From: Pseudomonas fragi
Lineage (GTDB): Bacteria > Pseudomonadota > Gammaproteobacteria > Pseudomonadales > Pseudomonadaceae
Direction of reading: 5' to 3'
Assembly (NCBI RefSeq): GCF_025426255.1
Contig: NZ_CP104861.1
Location: forward strand, 3,410,001 to 3,474,000
Length of the DNA stretch: 64,000 bases
Part shown: piece by piece, positions 46,318 to 55,212 of the stretch
How positions within the stretch are numbered: position 1 is the first letter of the stretch
Layout of the letters: each line of letters begins with the position of its first letter
Notes under the pieces: model-generated
Told to the model about the DNA's origin: nothing
Seen by the model: only the letters and a program-made list of their open reading frames with translations
Databases searched by the model: none
Translations under genes and position numbers: made by a program

Positions 46318-46493
46318 TTCGATGTCAGTTTGTTGGCAAAGAGCTGAAAAAGAGGTTTTCGGGTAAGCTTGGCAATACCAAAAATGCCGATGCTGTGAGA
46401 AAACTGAAGGTTTTAGGATTGAGCCAGGCGGAGGTAGCAGAGAAGCTTGGGCTGGCGAGGTCTACCGTACATCGATATTGGCAAAAGAATTAA
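46318..46493 (+). pseudogene. Resolvase-type HTH remnant
   Basis: The frame has no proper start. It reads FVGKELKKRFSGKLGNTKNA and then VLGLSQAEVAEKLGLARSTV, HRYWQKN, then stop. This is the C-terminal HTH of a serine recombinase or of a regulator like 45673-46140. The upstream part is interrupted by a stop near 46311. Confidence 0.6.
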
Positions 46494-46850
46494 CAGCAAC
46501 TGAAAACGATGCCAAAAGCTTCAGATCGGAGGCGAGCTATCAGCGGCTGAGATCTGGAGCCTTTAGCGTATTGGCGTTGCTGGAAGGATGTGTCCCCTAT
46601 GGGAATCGAAACTGCATCTAACCCTTAGGAGGGGCTAGCTCCTCCGCCTTCCCTCTCTTCACCCCGCGCCCAGTCAATAGAGATGTGGAGTACTGCAGAC
46701 AAGAGCTTTTTTGCCCTCCTATTAAATAGCTCAAACCAACGCGCCCTTGAATATTCATCGATGCTTCCACCGCCCGCACCTAATAAGGAGCCTTGAAGAG
46801 ATAGTTGAAATGGCTTGGTCATCGTTTCGCCTGCAAGGGGCTGGCGCTGA

Positions 46851-47360
46851 TTAGCGGGCAGGAAAGGACAGCGTATTGTGCATTTCAAAGCGGTAGACAA
46901 AAAGAATGAAGTCCGTGCGCACGGCGCCCTTGACCTTGTCCTTTTCAAAGGCCGCCAGATCGACGTCAGCCCCGGCTAGGGTGTCCTGCAACGCCTGGCG
47001 CTCGCTCTGAGCCTCGGCCTTGTTGTGCATAAAGGAATGGGCGAGCTTCTCAAAGCCCTCAAAGCACAAAAAAGCACCGCCCACCATCAACAGCGGCGTC
47101 ACGGCCCACGGTACAAATGCGCTTATAGCCAGTGCTGCGGGCACCAGGATCAACTTGTTGCGAAACGAGCCCTTGGCCACGGCCCACACCACCGGCAACT
47201 CCCGGTCGGCGCGTACGCCAGACACCTGCTGGGCGTTGAGCGCAAGGTCATCGCCCAGCACCCCTGCGGTTTTTTTGGCGGCCACCTTAGTCATCAGTGC
47301 GACGTCATCGAGTACTGCGGCGATATCGTCGAGCAACATCAGCAAGCTACTGCCAGCCAT
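46851..47360 (-). pseudogene. DUF808 (YedI-type) membrane protein, 3' part lost
   Basis: The ATG at 47360 has AAGGA nine bases upstream. The start [20 protein letters not shown] and the membrane segment [20 protein letters not shown] are those of DUF808 proteins (normally about 300 residues). The protein follows the family up to about [11 protein letters not shown] (46902) and then continues with 16 unrelated residues to a chance stop. The second half, with the remaining membrane segments, is gone. This is best explained by the accessory region having been inserted here, or a deletion at its edge. The nearby TetR gene belongs to the core side. Confidence 0.85.
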
Positions 47361-47492
47361 AGAAAAACATCCTTTGAGTTTGAATGGACACAAGCATAGC
47401 GCGTGCCAGCCCGAAAGCTGCAATCTTGAGCCACTTGCAAGCCCGGTGCTACCATGCCCGACCGCCACAGTCGGCAAGGACATATCGGGTTT

Positions 47493-48101
47493 ATGAGCAG
47501 TATCCGCGAGCGTAATAAAGAACTGATTTTGCGTGCCGCCAGCGAAGAGTTCGCTGACAAGGGTTTCGCCGCCAGCAAAACCAGCGATATCGCGGCCAAG
47601 GCAGGCGTGCCCAAGCCCAACGTCTACTACTACTTCAAGTCCAAGGAAAACCTTTATCGCGAGGTGCTCGAAAGCATTATCGACCCGATTTTGCGAGCTT
47701 CGACGCCGTTCAATGCCGATGGCGAACCGAACGAAGTACTGAGCAACTACATCCGCTCAAAAATCCTCATCTCCCGCGATCTGCCGTTTGCGTCCAAGGT
47801 GTTTGCCAGTGAAATCATGCACGGCGCCCCGCACCTGAGCGAAAAACAGGTCGAGCAGCTGAACGTCCAGGCCAAACACAATATCGACTGCATCCAGATC
47901 TGGATCGACCGTGGCCAGATAGCACCTATCGACCCGCATCACCTGATGTTCAGTATCTGGGCCGCGACCCAGACCTACGCCGACTTCGACTGGCAAATCT
48001 CCGCCATCACCGGCAAGGCCAAACTCGACGACAGCGACTACGAAGCGGCGACACAGACCATTATTCGGCTGGTGCTCAAGGGTTGTGAACCGGACCGGTA
48101 G
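47493..48101 (+). CDS. TetR-family regulator, RutR-like
   Basis: The 202-residue protein has the TetR DNA-binding domain ([20 protein letters not shown], then [20 protein letters not shown]) and a C-terminal domain of the RutR type ([20 protein letters not shown] is characteristic). RutR-like regulators sense pyrimidines or related nitrogen compounds and control their breakdown. The gene lies before the RAYT and the glyoxylate genes, and may control purine or pyrimidine nitrogen use. The start at 47493 has only a weak ribosome site. Confidence 0.85.
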   Translation: MSSIRERNKELILRAASEEFADKGFAASKTSDIAAKAGVPKPNVYYYFKSKENLYREVLESIIDPILRASTPFNADGEPNEVLSNYIRSKILISRDLPFASKVFASEIMHGAPHLSEKQVEQLNVQAKHNIDCIQIWIDRGQIAPIDPHHLMFSIWAATQTYADFDWQISAITGKAKLDDSDYEAATQTIIRLVLKGCEPDR

Positions 48102-48110
48102 ACCGAGCAA

Positions 48111-48170
48111 GGGCCTTCGCGAGCAGGCTCGCTCCCACCCTACCCGCGGTAACGAGCTTGCTCGTGAAGG
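48111..48170. repeat. REP pair left of the RAYT gene
   Basis: The stretch has CCTTCGCGAGCAGGCTCGCT with CCCACC after it and, inverted, GAGCTTGCTCGTGAAGG. This is the usual Pseudomonas REP sequence in two orientations, decayed in the second arm. Confidence 0.85.
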
Positions 48171-48264
48171 TATTTTCCCAGACACATCAAGCTAAAAAAC
48201 TGCCCATCTGTGTTGCCCTTACAGGGCTAGCCTTTTCATGACTTATTTGTGAAAGGGCAAAGGA

Positions 48265-48723
48265 ATGCCGTCTCTCGCTGCCTCACACCGCCTGCGCATA
48301 GGCCGTTATTCTGAGCAGAATCGAATTTATCTCCTGAGTACCAATACGCGCTGTAGAGAACCGATTTTCAATGACTTTGCTTTGGGCCGATTGGTTGTCG
48401 CGCAATTTCGCGCCGCGCAAGACCAAGGTTTTGCTGACTCGCTGGCTTGGGTCGTAATGCCCGATCACTTTCATTGGTTGATCGAGTTGCGCCGTGGGAC
48501 GCTGAGCGGGTTGATGCAAAGAACAAAGTCTTTGAGTACCAAAGCGGTGAACCTGTCGAGCGTTCGCAAGATAAGCCTTTGGCAGAATGGCTTTCATGAT
48601 CGTGCATTAAGGCGAGAGGAGGATTTGGTGAAAATTGCTCGTTATGTTGTCGCAAACCCATTGCGAGCGGGGCTGGTTGAGAAGCTGGGCGATTATCCGC
48701 TGTGGGACGCTATCTGGGTTTGA
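48265..48723 (+). CDS. rayT: REP-associated tyrosine transposase (RAYT, Y1_Tnp)
   Basis: The 152-residue protein has the HUH nuclease motif in VVMPDHFHWLIEL and the catalytic tyrosine in KIARYVVANPLRAGLV, which are the marks of single-tyrosine transposases. The short length and the final W-x-x-IWV end are typical of the Pseudomonas RAYT group. Such proteins act on REP sequences and are thought to have spread them over the chromosome. Here REP pairs stand on both sides (48111-48170 and 48731-48793). Confidence 0.93.
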   Translation: MPSLAASHRLRIGRYSEQNRIYLLSTNTRCREPIFNDFALGRLVVAQFRAAQDQGFADSLAWVVMPDHFHWLIELRRGTLSGLMQRTKSLSTKAVNLSSVRKISLWQNGFHDRALRREEDLVKIARYVVANPLRAGLVEKLGDYPLWDAIWV

Positions 48724-48730
48724 CTGGGTA

Positions 48731-48793
48731 CTTCGCGAGCAGGCTCGCTCCCACAGTCAAGGGATCACTGTGGGAGCGAGCCTGCTCGCGAAG
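48731..48793. repeat. REP pair right of the RAYT gene
   Basis: A perfect 27-base inverted repeat, beginning CTTCGCGAGCAGGCTCGCTC, surrounds nine loop bases. Its arms carry the same REP core as the copy at 48111-48170. Confidence 0.95.
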
Positions 48794-48815
48794 GCGGTCA
48801 ATCATTTACCAAAAA

Positions 48816-49256
48816 TCAGGCCACCACTCCCGCATCCGCCCGCAAGCCCAGAGCCTCTACCGCGCTGATCGCGCACTGTTCGTCGATATCCGAAGTATCG
48901 CCACTGATGCCAATCGCGCCGACCACTTGCCCCGACTCATCGCGAATCAACACGCCTCCCGGTGCAGGCACCACGTCGCTCTGACCCATGCCGTTCAGAG
49001 CGGCAAAAAACGCCGGGCGCTGCTGTGCATCCAGCGCCAGCAAACGCGACCCCTTGCCCAAGGCAATTGCGCCCCAGGCTTTACCAATCGCAATGCTGGG
49101 GCGCAACAGGCTGGCGCCGTCTTCGCGCTGCAACGCCAGCAAATGCCCGCCACTGTCGAGCACCGCCACCGTCAGCGGTGACGCGTGAATTTCGCGCCCC
49201 ACGCCAAGGGCTTGAACGGTCAGTTCTAAAGCGACTTTCAAGGTTAAAGCACTCAT
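48816..49256 (-). CDS. GlcG/HbpS-like heme-binding-fold protein
   Basis: The ATG at 49256 (with AAGG nine bases before it) gives 146 residues. The protein has the GlcG/HbpS fold: TVAVLDSGGHLLALQREDGA, the SIAIGKAWGAIALGKGS region and the glycine-rich end PAPGGVLIRDESGQVVGAIG, then SGDTSDIDEQCA. GlcG-type genes are often linked to glycolate or glyoxylate use, though a catalytic role has not been settled. It is divergent from gcl, 266 bases apart, so both may answer the same signal. Confidence 0.88.
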   Translation of the reverse strand: MSALTLKVALELTVQALGVGREIHASPLTVAVLDSGGHLLALQREDGASLLRPSIAIGKAWGAIALGKGSRLLALDAQQRPAFFAALNGMGQSDVVPAPGGVLIRDESGQVVGAIGISGDTSDIDEQCAISAVEALGLRADAGVVA

Positions 49257-49346
49257 GGTTGCCATCCTTATCTTGTTATGGAAAGCCTTTCGCACGCCTT
49301 TTAACGCGCCTTCTATGAGATTAATAGAACACAATAATAAACTCTT

Positions 49347-49496
49347 TTGTATACAATTTTTATCTTCATAAAATTCAATACCCGCACATAAAGCCTGAAT
49401 ACAGGGCACATCAGCGATCAGGCACTGAATCGATAAAAGCCATTGACCTGCACGCCGGAGGATGAATACACTCCCTCAACAGCCACTTGTATACAA
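49347..49496. promoter_or_regulatory. Two TTGTATACAA palindromes between the GlcG-like gene and gcl
   Basis: The palindrome TTGTATACAA occurs at 49347-49356 and again at 49487-49496, each followed by TT. The second lies 27 bases before the gcl start. Symmetrical ten-base sites of this kind suit a GntR-family dimer. A GntR-type repressor (GclR) is reported to control the glyoxylate carboligase genes in P. putida; no such regulator gene is in this window. One palindrome for each divergent promoter is likely. Confidence 0.65.
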
Positions 49497-49522
49497 TTAC
49501 AAAACGTAAGAGGCACAAAACA

Positions 49523-51298
49523 ATGAGCAAAATGAGAGCAATCGAAGCCGCCGTTCTGGTGATGCGTCGCGAAGGTGTCGATACCGCGTTCGGCATCCCG
49601 GGCGCTGCCATCAACCCGCTGTACTCGGCCCTGCAAAAGGTCGGTGGCATCGATCACGTCCTCGCTCGCCACGTCGAAGGCGCCTCGCACATGGCCGAGG
49701 GTTACACCCGCACCAAGGCCGGCAATATCGGCGTGTGCATCGGCACCTCGGGGCCTGCGGGTACCGATATGGTCACCGGCCTATACAGTGCCTCGGCCGA
49801 CTCGATCCCGATTCTGTGCATCACCGGCCAGGCGCCACGGGCGCGGATGCATAAAGAAGACTTCCAGGCTGTCGATATCACCACCATCGTCAAACCCGTC
49901 ACCAAGTGGTCGACCACTGTGATGGAACCAGGCCAGGTGCCTTATGCCTTCCAGAAAGCCTTTTACGAAATGCGCTCCGGCCGCCCTGGCCCGGTGCTGA
50001 TCGACCTGCCGTTTGATGTGCAAATGGCTGAAATCGAATTCGACATCGACGCCTACGAACCACTGCCACTGGCCAAGCCTGCAGCTACCCGGCTCCAGGC
50101 CGAAAAAGCCCTGGCCCTGCTCGATCAAGCCGAGCGCCCGCTGCTGGTCAGCGGTGGCGGCGTGATCAATGCCGACGCCAGTGACCTGCTGGTGGAATTC
50201 GCCGAATTGACCGGTATCCCGGTGATCCCGACTCTGATGGGCTGGGGCACCATCCCCGACGATCACCCGCTGATGGTGGGTATGGTCGGTCTGCAAACTT
50301 CGCATCGTTATGGCAACGCCACCCTGCTCAAGTCCGATGTGGTACTGGGCATCGGCAACCGCTGGGCGAACCGTCACACCGGCTCGGTCGACGTCTACAC
50401 CGAAGGCCGCAAGTTCATTCACGTTGATATCGAACCCACCCAGATCGGCCGCGTGTTTAACCCGGATCTGGGCATCGTTTCCGACGCAGGTTCCGCACTC
50501 AAAGTGTTCCTTGAAGTGGCCCGCGAATGGAAAGCCGCTGGCAAACTGAAAAACCGCAGTGCCTGGCTGCAAGACTGCCAGCAGCGCAAAGCGACCCTGC
50601 ACCGCAAGACCCACTTCGACAATGTGCCGGTCAAACCGCAGCGCGTGTACGAAGAAATGAACCAGGTGTTTGGCAAAGACACATGCTACGTAAGCACCAT
50701 CGGTTTATCGCAGATTGCCGGTGCGCAATTCCTGCACGTGTACAAGCCTCGACACTGGATCAACTGCGGCCAGGCCGGACCTTTGGGCTGGACCATTCCG
50801 GCAGCGCTGGGCGTGGTCAAGGCTGACCCGAGTCGCAATGTAGTGGCGTTGTCCGGCGACTATGACTTCCAGTTCATGATCGAAGAACTGGCCGTCGGCG
50901 CACAGTTCAACCTGCCGTATATCCACGTCGTTGTTAACAACTCCTACTTGGGACTGATTCGTCAGGCGCAGCGTGGTTTTGAAATGGACTACTGCGTGCA
51001 GTTGGCGTTCGACAACCTCAACGCACCTGAACTCAATGGCTATGGCGTTGACCATGTCGCCGTCGTTCAAGGTTTGGGCTGCAAGGCCTTGCGTGTGTTT
51101 GAACCGAGTGAAATCCAGCCTGCCCTGCGCAAGGCCCAAGAGCTGATCAAGGAATTCCGTGTGCCCGTGATGGTAGAAATCATCCTGGAGCGCGTGACCA
51201 ATATTTCGATGGGCACCGAAATCAACGCCGTCAATGAGTTTGAAGATCTGGCGTTGGTGGGTAACGATGCACCGACTGCCATTTCGATTCTGGATTAA
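49523..51298 (+). CDS. gcl: Glyoxylate carboligase (tartronate-semialdehyde synthase)
   Basis: The ATG at 49523 gives 591 residues, the normal length. The protein joins two glyoxylate molecules to tartronate semialdehyde and CO2, with thiamine diphosphate and FAD. The N-terminal PYR domain has [11 protein letters not shown] and [13 protein letters not shown]; the second has valine at the place where most such enzymes have the ThDP glutamate, a special mark of glyoxylate carboligase. The C-terminal domain carries the ThDP motif [19 protein letters not shown] to NNSYLGLI. It is the first gene of gcl-hyi-glxR, which turns glyoxylate from allantoin or glycolate into glycerate. Confidence 0.97.
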   Translation: MSKMRAIEAAVLVMRREGVDTAFGIPGAAINPLYSALQKVGGIDHVLARHVEGASHMAEGYTRTKAGNIGVCIGTSGPAGTDMVTGLYSASADSIPILCITGQAPRARMHKEDFQAVDITTIVKPVTKWSTTVMEPGQVPYAFQKAFYEMRSGRPGPVLIDLPFDVQMAEIEFDIDAYEPLPLAKPAATRLQAEKALALLDQAERPLLVSGGGVINADASDLLVEFAELTGIPVIPTLMGWGTIPDDHPLMVGMVGLQTSHRYGNATLLKSDVVLGIGNRWANRHTGSVDVYTEGRKFIHVDIEPTQIGRVFNPDLGIVSDAGSALKVFLEVAREWKAAGKLKNRSAWLQDCQQRKATLHRKTHFDNVPVKPQRVYEEMNQVFGKDTCYVSTIGLSQIAGAQFLHVYKPRHWINCGQAGPLGWTIPAALGVVKADPSRNVVALSGDYDFQFMIEELAVGAQFNLPYIHVVVNNSYLGLIRQAQRGFEMDYCVQLAFDNLNAPELNGYGVDHVAVVQGLGCKALRVFEPSEIQPALRKAQELIKEFRVPVMVEIILERVTNISMGTEINAVNEFEDLALVGNDAPTAISILD

Positions 51299-51351
51299 TT
51301 GACCGCCCCTTTCCTTCATGGAGAGGGGCCACCTATTTGCAGGAGTTCACC

Positions 51352-52134
51352 ATGCCGCGTTTTGCCGCCAACCTGTCCATGCTGTTCACCGAACAGGATT
51401 TCCTTGTCCGTTTTCAAGCGGCTGCCAACGCTGGTTTCCATGGCGTTGAATATTTGTTCCCTTACGACTACAGCTCTGCCGAGATCAAGGCACAGCTCGA
51501 CGCTAACAAGTTGACTCAAGTGCTGTTCAACCTGCCAGCGGGTGACTGGGCCAAGGGTGAGCGCGGAATTGCCTGCCACCCGGATCGGGTTGAAGAGTTC
51601 CGCTCCGGGGTCGATCTGGCCATTGCCTACGCGCAAGTGCTGGGCAACGACCAGATCAACTGCTTGGCCGGGATTCGCCCACAAGGCGCAGACGAGGCGC
51701 TGATCGAAAAAACCTTTGTCAGCAACCTCAAATACGCCGCCGACAAGCTGCAGGCGGTGGGTATCAAGCTGGTGATGGAGTCGATCAACACCCTCGACAT
51801 TCCGGGCTTCTACCTGAACAACACCAAGCAGGCACTGGCGATCCAGGAAAAAGTCGGCAGCACCAACCTGTTCCTGCAGTACGACATCTACCACATGCAA
51901 ATAATGGAGGGCGATCTGGCCCGCACTATGCAAACGCACCTGCCCCAGATCAACCATATCCAGTTGGCCGACAACCCCGGCCGTCACGAACCGGGCACTG
52001 GCGAAATCAACTACCGCTTCCTGTTCGAGCACCTGGACCGCATTGGTTATCAAGGTTGGGTCGGCTGCGAATACAAGCCGCTGACCAGCACCGAAGCTGG
52101 CCTTGTGTGGCTCAAGAGCCATAACGCGGTGTAA
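51352..52134 (+). CDS. hyi: Hydroxypyruvate isomerase
   Basis: The ATG at 51352 follows AGGAG. The 260-residue TIM-barrel protein matches Hyi: it begins PRFAANLSMLFTEQDFL, has GFHGVEYLFPYDYSSAEI, the metal-site glutamate in LVMESINTLDIPGFYLN, the histidine strand QYDIYHMQIMEGDL and the end GCEYKPLTSTEAGL. It interconverts hydroxypyruvate and tartronate semialdehyde. It lies 53 bases after gcl and before glxR, as in other gammaproteobacteria. Confidence 0.96.
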   Translation: MPRFAANLSMLFTEQDFLVRFQAAANAGFHGVEYLFPYDYSSAEIKAQLDANKLTQVLFNLPAGDWAKGERGIACHPDRVEEFRSGVDLAIAYAQVLGNDQINCLAGIRPQGADEALIEKTFVSNLKYAADKLQAVGIKLVMESINTLDIPGFYLNNTKQALAIQEKVGSTNLFLQYDIYHMQIMEGDLARTMQTHLPQINHIQLADNPGRHEPGTGEINYRFLFEHLDRIGYQGWVGCEYKPLTSTEAGLVWLKSHNAV

Positions 52135-52153
52135 CAGCAACACACAAAACCCT

Positions 52154-52283
52154 GTAGCAGCTCTGCGTCCGGCGGCGAAGCCGTCGCAAACCCGGTGATC
52201 GCCATTCAACTGATGCACCGCGTCAGCTGATTTTACGACGGCTTCGCCGCCGGACGCAGCCTCGTTCCTTCGGCAGCTGCTAC
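52154..52283. repeat. REP-type inverted repeat between hyi and glxR
   Basis: Arms GTAGCAGCTCTGCGTCCGGC and GACGGCTTCGCCGCCGGACG (inverted) enclose about 60 bases. They resemble the elements at 56266-56424 and may end or attenuate the hyi message. Confidence 0.8.
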
Positions 52284-52324
52284 GGGCAATCCAAACAGCT
52301 CCAATAAAAACAAGAGGATTTGTC

Positions 52325-53215
52325 ATGGCTAAAATCGGATTTATCGGCACAGGCATCATGGGTTCGCCTATGGCCAGCAACCTGCAAAAGGCCGGGCACA
52401 GCCTGTTCCTGTCGACCCATCACGGCGCGGCACCGGCCGATCTGATCGCTGCAGGCGCGATTGCCCTGGCCAGCCCGCGGGAAGTTGCCCAGGAAGCCGA
52501 ATTCATCATCGTCATGGTGCCCGATACCCCACAGGTCGAAGACGTGCTGTTTCGCGAAGACGGCATCGCCGCTGGCCTGAGCCCGAACAAGGTAGTGATC
52601 GACATGAGTTCGATCTCGCCGACCGCGACCAAGGCCTTCGCTGAAAAAATCAACGCCAAGGGCGCGCAATATCTGGATGCCCCAGTGTCCGGCGGTGAAG
52701 TCGGCGCCAAGGCTGGCACGCTGAGCATCATGGTCGGCGGCGACGAAAAAACCTTTGCCCGCGCCCTGCCCCTGCTCCAGAGCATGGGCAAAAACATCAC
52801 CTTGGTCGGTGGCAATGGCGACGGTCAAACCGCCAAGGTGGCGAACCAGATTATCGTCGCCCTGAATATTCAGGCGGTAGCTGAAGCGCTGGTATTTGCC
52901 GCGAAAAACGGCGCCGATCCGGCCAAGGTTCGCGAAGCACTGATGGGTGGTTTTGCCTCGTCGAAGATCCTCGAAGTTCACGGCGAACGCATGATCAAGG
53001 GCACTTTCGACCCGGGCTTCCGCATCAGCCTGCACCAGAAAGACCTCAACCTGGCCCTGGCCGGTGCCCGTGAGCTGGGGATCAACCTGCCCAACACCGC
53101 CAATGCCCAGCAAGTGTTCAGCACCTGCGCAGCCATCGGTGGCAGCAACTGGGACCACTCGGCGCTGATCAAGGGCCTGGAACACATGGCCAATTTTTCG
53201 ATTCGCGACAAATAA
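52325..53215 (+). CDS. glxR: Tartronate semialdehyde reductase
   Basis: The 296-residue enzyme has the N-terminal NAD-binding motif GFIGTGIMGSPMASNL, the substrate loop DAPVSGGEVGAKAGTLSIMV, the catalytic lysine region GNGDGQTAKVANQII and the C-terminal helical domain with LHQKDLNLALAGARELG. These are the family marks of beta-hydroxyacid dehydrogenases of the GlxR kind. It reduces tartronate semialdehyde to D-glycerate. AAGAGGA precedes the ATG. It closes the gcl-hyi-glxR pathway. Confidence 0.96.
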   Translation: MAKIGFIGTGIMGSPMASNLQKAGHSLFLSTHHGAAPADLIAAGAIALASPREVAQEAEFIIVMVPDTPQVEDVLFREDGIAAGLSPNKVVIDMSSISPTATKAFAEKINAKGAQYLDAPVSGGEVGAKAGTLSIMVGGDEKTFARALPLLQSMGKNITLVGGNGDGQTAKVANQIIVALNIQAVAEALVFAAKNGADPAKVREALMGGFASSKILEVHGERMIKGTFDPGFRISLHQKDLNLALAGARELGINLPNTANAQQVFSTCAAIGGSNWDHSALIKGLEHMANFSIRDK

Positions 53216-53254
53216 GCCCACCGGCCTCCCCTCTTTCGGGATACCGGGATACCT

Positions 53255-53346
53255 GTAGTCGCTGCCGAGGCACGAAGGCTGCGAGTTCTTGATCATGCAG
53301 GGAGCCAATCAAGAGCTCGCAGCCTTCGTGCCTCGGCAGCGACTAC
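53255..53346. repeat. Long inverted repeat behind glxR
   Basis: GTAGTCGCTGCCGAGGCACG and its reverse complement form arms of about 31 bases around a 30-base centre. It is a REP-like element that could also stop transcription from glxR. Confidence 0.85.
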
Positions 53347-53358
53347 CAGGTAACAATC

Positions 53359-54258
53359 ATGAGCTCACACCCCTGTCCCGACTGGGCGACTGCCCTGTGC
53401 GCCGGTTTCAGCCAGATATTCCTCCAGCGTCATCCGTTGTGCGGTGTGTTGTGCTTGCTGGCAATTCTGATCAGCGCCCCAACCCTGCTTGGTGGCGCGT
53501 TGCTGGGAGGGATTGCCGGGCTCCTGACCGCGCAACGCCGCGACTACCCCAAAGCCGAGCGCCAAGCGGGCCTCTACAGTTACAACGGGATCTTGCTGGG
53601 GTTACTGTTGAGCCACCATCTGGAATGGTCGGCCCTACTGCCCTTGCTGATCATTGCCAGTGCCGGATCTAGCACGATACTGGTTCACCAGTGGCTCAAA
53701 CGCGCCAGCCACGGGCAAAGCCTGTTGGCCTATACCGCGCCATTCGTGGGTATCGGCTGGATGTTGCTGCACCTCAACAACACCCCGACCCCGTCCTTGA
53801 GTCCCGAACAGGCAGTCAACAGCCTGGCGCTGATACAGGCCCTGTTCAAAGGTGTTGCTCAGGTCATGCTGTTACAGCATCCGATTGCCGGGCTGCTGAT
53901 TGTGATCGGCCTGTGGGCCAGCAGTTGGCGGGCTGCTCTGTGGGCCATTACGGGTTCGTTGGCCGGTCTGTTATTCGGCCTGTACCAGCAGGATACGGCG
54001 GCAGCACTGAGTGGGCTCACCGGCTACAACCCGGTGCTCGCGGCGCTGGCCCTAAGCCAGCAACGACGCCGAGCCTGGCTGCCACTGGTCGGCATCATCG
54101 TCACTTTGCTGCTCACACCCGGTTTTACCGCCCTGGGCCTGGCGCCATTAACCGCACCGTTTATTCTCGCTTGCTGGCTGGTACACGCCAGCGTGCGGAT
54201 ATTCAGCCCCGCCATACCGGATGCTGAAGAGCAATGCAGGTTGCGCATTGAGCGTTAA
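53359..54258 (+). CDS. Urea transporter (UT family)
   Basis: The 299-residue membrane protein has about ten hydrophobic segments with the twofold UT pattern: GALLGGIAGLLTAQRRDY then GLYSYNGILLGL in the first half, and GSLAGLLFGLYQQD then GLTGYNPVLAALAL in the second. The pairs YNG and YNP lie at the pore of such channels. They let urea pass passively. It follows the glyoxylate genes, which fits breakdown of allantoin to urea and glyoxylate. The start at 53359 is close behind the long inverted repeat. Confidence 0.88.
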   Translation: MSSHPCPDWATALCAGFSQIFLQRHPLCGVLCLLAILISAPTLLGGALLGGIAGLLTAQRRDYPKAERQAGLYSYNGILLGLLLSHHLEWSALLPLLIIASAGSSTILVHQWLKRASHGQSLLAYTAPFVGIGWMLLHLNNTPTPSLSPEQAVNSLALIQALFKGVAQVMLLQHPIAGLLIVIGLWASSWRAALWAITGSLAGLLFGLYQQDTAAALSGLTGYNPVLAALALSQQRRRAWLPLVGIIVTLLLTPGFTALGLAPLTAPFILACWLVHASVRIFSPAIPDAEEQCRLRIER

Positions 54259-54297
54259 TACTCGAACCTTCTGACATTTGGGCATCGAGCAACCTGC

Positions 54298-55119
54298 ATG
54301 GATAACAATGATTGGCGCCAACGGCTTTACGTCATGGTCTTTCAGGCCGACACCGCCGCCGGGCGCCGTTTCGACACCGCACTACTGCTGATCATCCTGT
54401 GCAGCCTGGTGGTCGTGGTGCTCGACAGCATCAACAGCATTCACCGCGACTACGCCGATATGCTGGCGTATATCGAATGGGGCTTCACCTTTGTTTTTGC
54501 CATCGAGTACGGCCTGCGTCTGTATTGCTCGCCCAAACCGCTGCGCTACGCCTTCAGCTTTTATGGGTTGGTGGATTTGCTGGCCATCGTGCCGGGGATC
54601 CTGGCGATCTACTACAGCGACGCGCAGTACCTGCTGATTATCCGCATCATCCGTATGCTGCGCATTTTTCGCATCCTCAAGCTGCGACCCTACCTGAGCC
54701 AGGCCAACTACCTGCTCGCGGCCCTGCGGGGCAGCAAGCAAAAAATCATCGTGTTCCTGGTCAGTGTCTCGACTCTGGTCACGGTGTTCGGCAGCCTGAT
54801 GTATGTGGTTGAAGGCCCGGAAAACGGCTTTACCAGCATTCCGGTAAGTATCTACTGGGCCATCGTCACCCTGACCACCGTCGGCTTTGGTGACATAGTG
54901 CCCAAAACTGTACTGGGGCAAGTTATCTCGGCCATGGTCATGATCACCGGCTACTCGATTATTGCCGTGCCTACGGGCATCTTCACCGCCGAACTGGCCA
55001 ACGCCATGCGGGGTGAACAACTCAAGCACGACTGCCCGACCTGCAAGAAGAACACTCACGAACCAACGGCAGCTTTTTGTTCCCGTTGCGGCAATGCACT
55101 CTTTACGAAAAAGGCATAA
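54298..55119 (+). CDS. Voltage-gated-type potassium channel with zinc-ribbon tail
   Basis: The 273-residue protein has six membrane segments with an arginine-rich S4 (IIRIIRMLRIFRILKL) and a pore with the filter TTVGFGDIVP. The filter GFGD differs slightly from the usual GYGD. After S6 (ISAMVMITGYSIIAVPTGIF) a short linker leads to a zinc ribbon (CPTCKK and CSRCGN, four cysteines). This is the ion-transporter layout found in many pseudomonads. The role is probably K+ control of membrane potential. It follows the urea transporter after 39 bases. Confidence 0.9.
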   Translation: MDNNDWRQRLYVMVFQADTAAGRRFDTALLLIILCSLVVVVLDSINSIHRDYADMLAYIEWGFTFVFAIEYGLRLYCSPKPLRYAFSFYGLVDLLAIVPGILAIYYSDAQYLLIIRIIRMLRIFRILKLRPYLSQANYLLAALRGSKQKIIVFLVSVSTLVTVFGSLMYVVEGPENGFTSIPVSIYWAIVTLTTVGFGDIVPKTVLGQVISAMVMITGYSIIAVPTGIFTAELANAMRGEQLKHDCPTCKKNTHEPTAAFCSRCGNALFTKKA

Positions 55120-55212
55120 CCACAGTACTTTTTAATCTTTTAAGGACTATGCGCCAGCGGCTATAGTTGCTGGCAATTTGCCCCTACTGCTCCCTATAAC
55201 AAGGAATGCTCA

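Noticed and set aside
49781..50614. Long minus-strand frames opposite gcl, and similar ones opposite hyi, glxR, sbp and topB
   Set aside because: They are shadows of well-known genes in GC-rich codon use.
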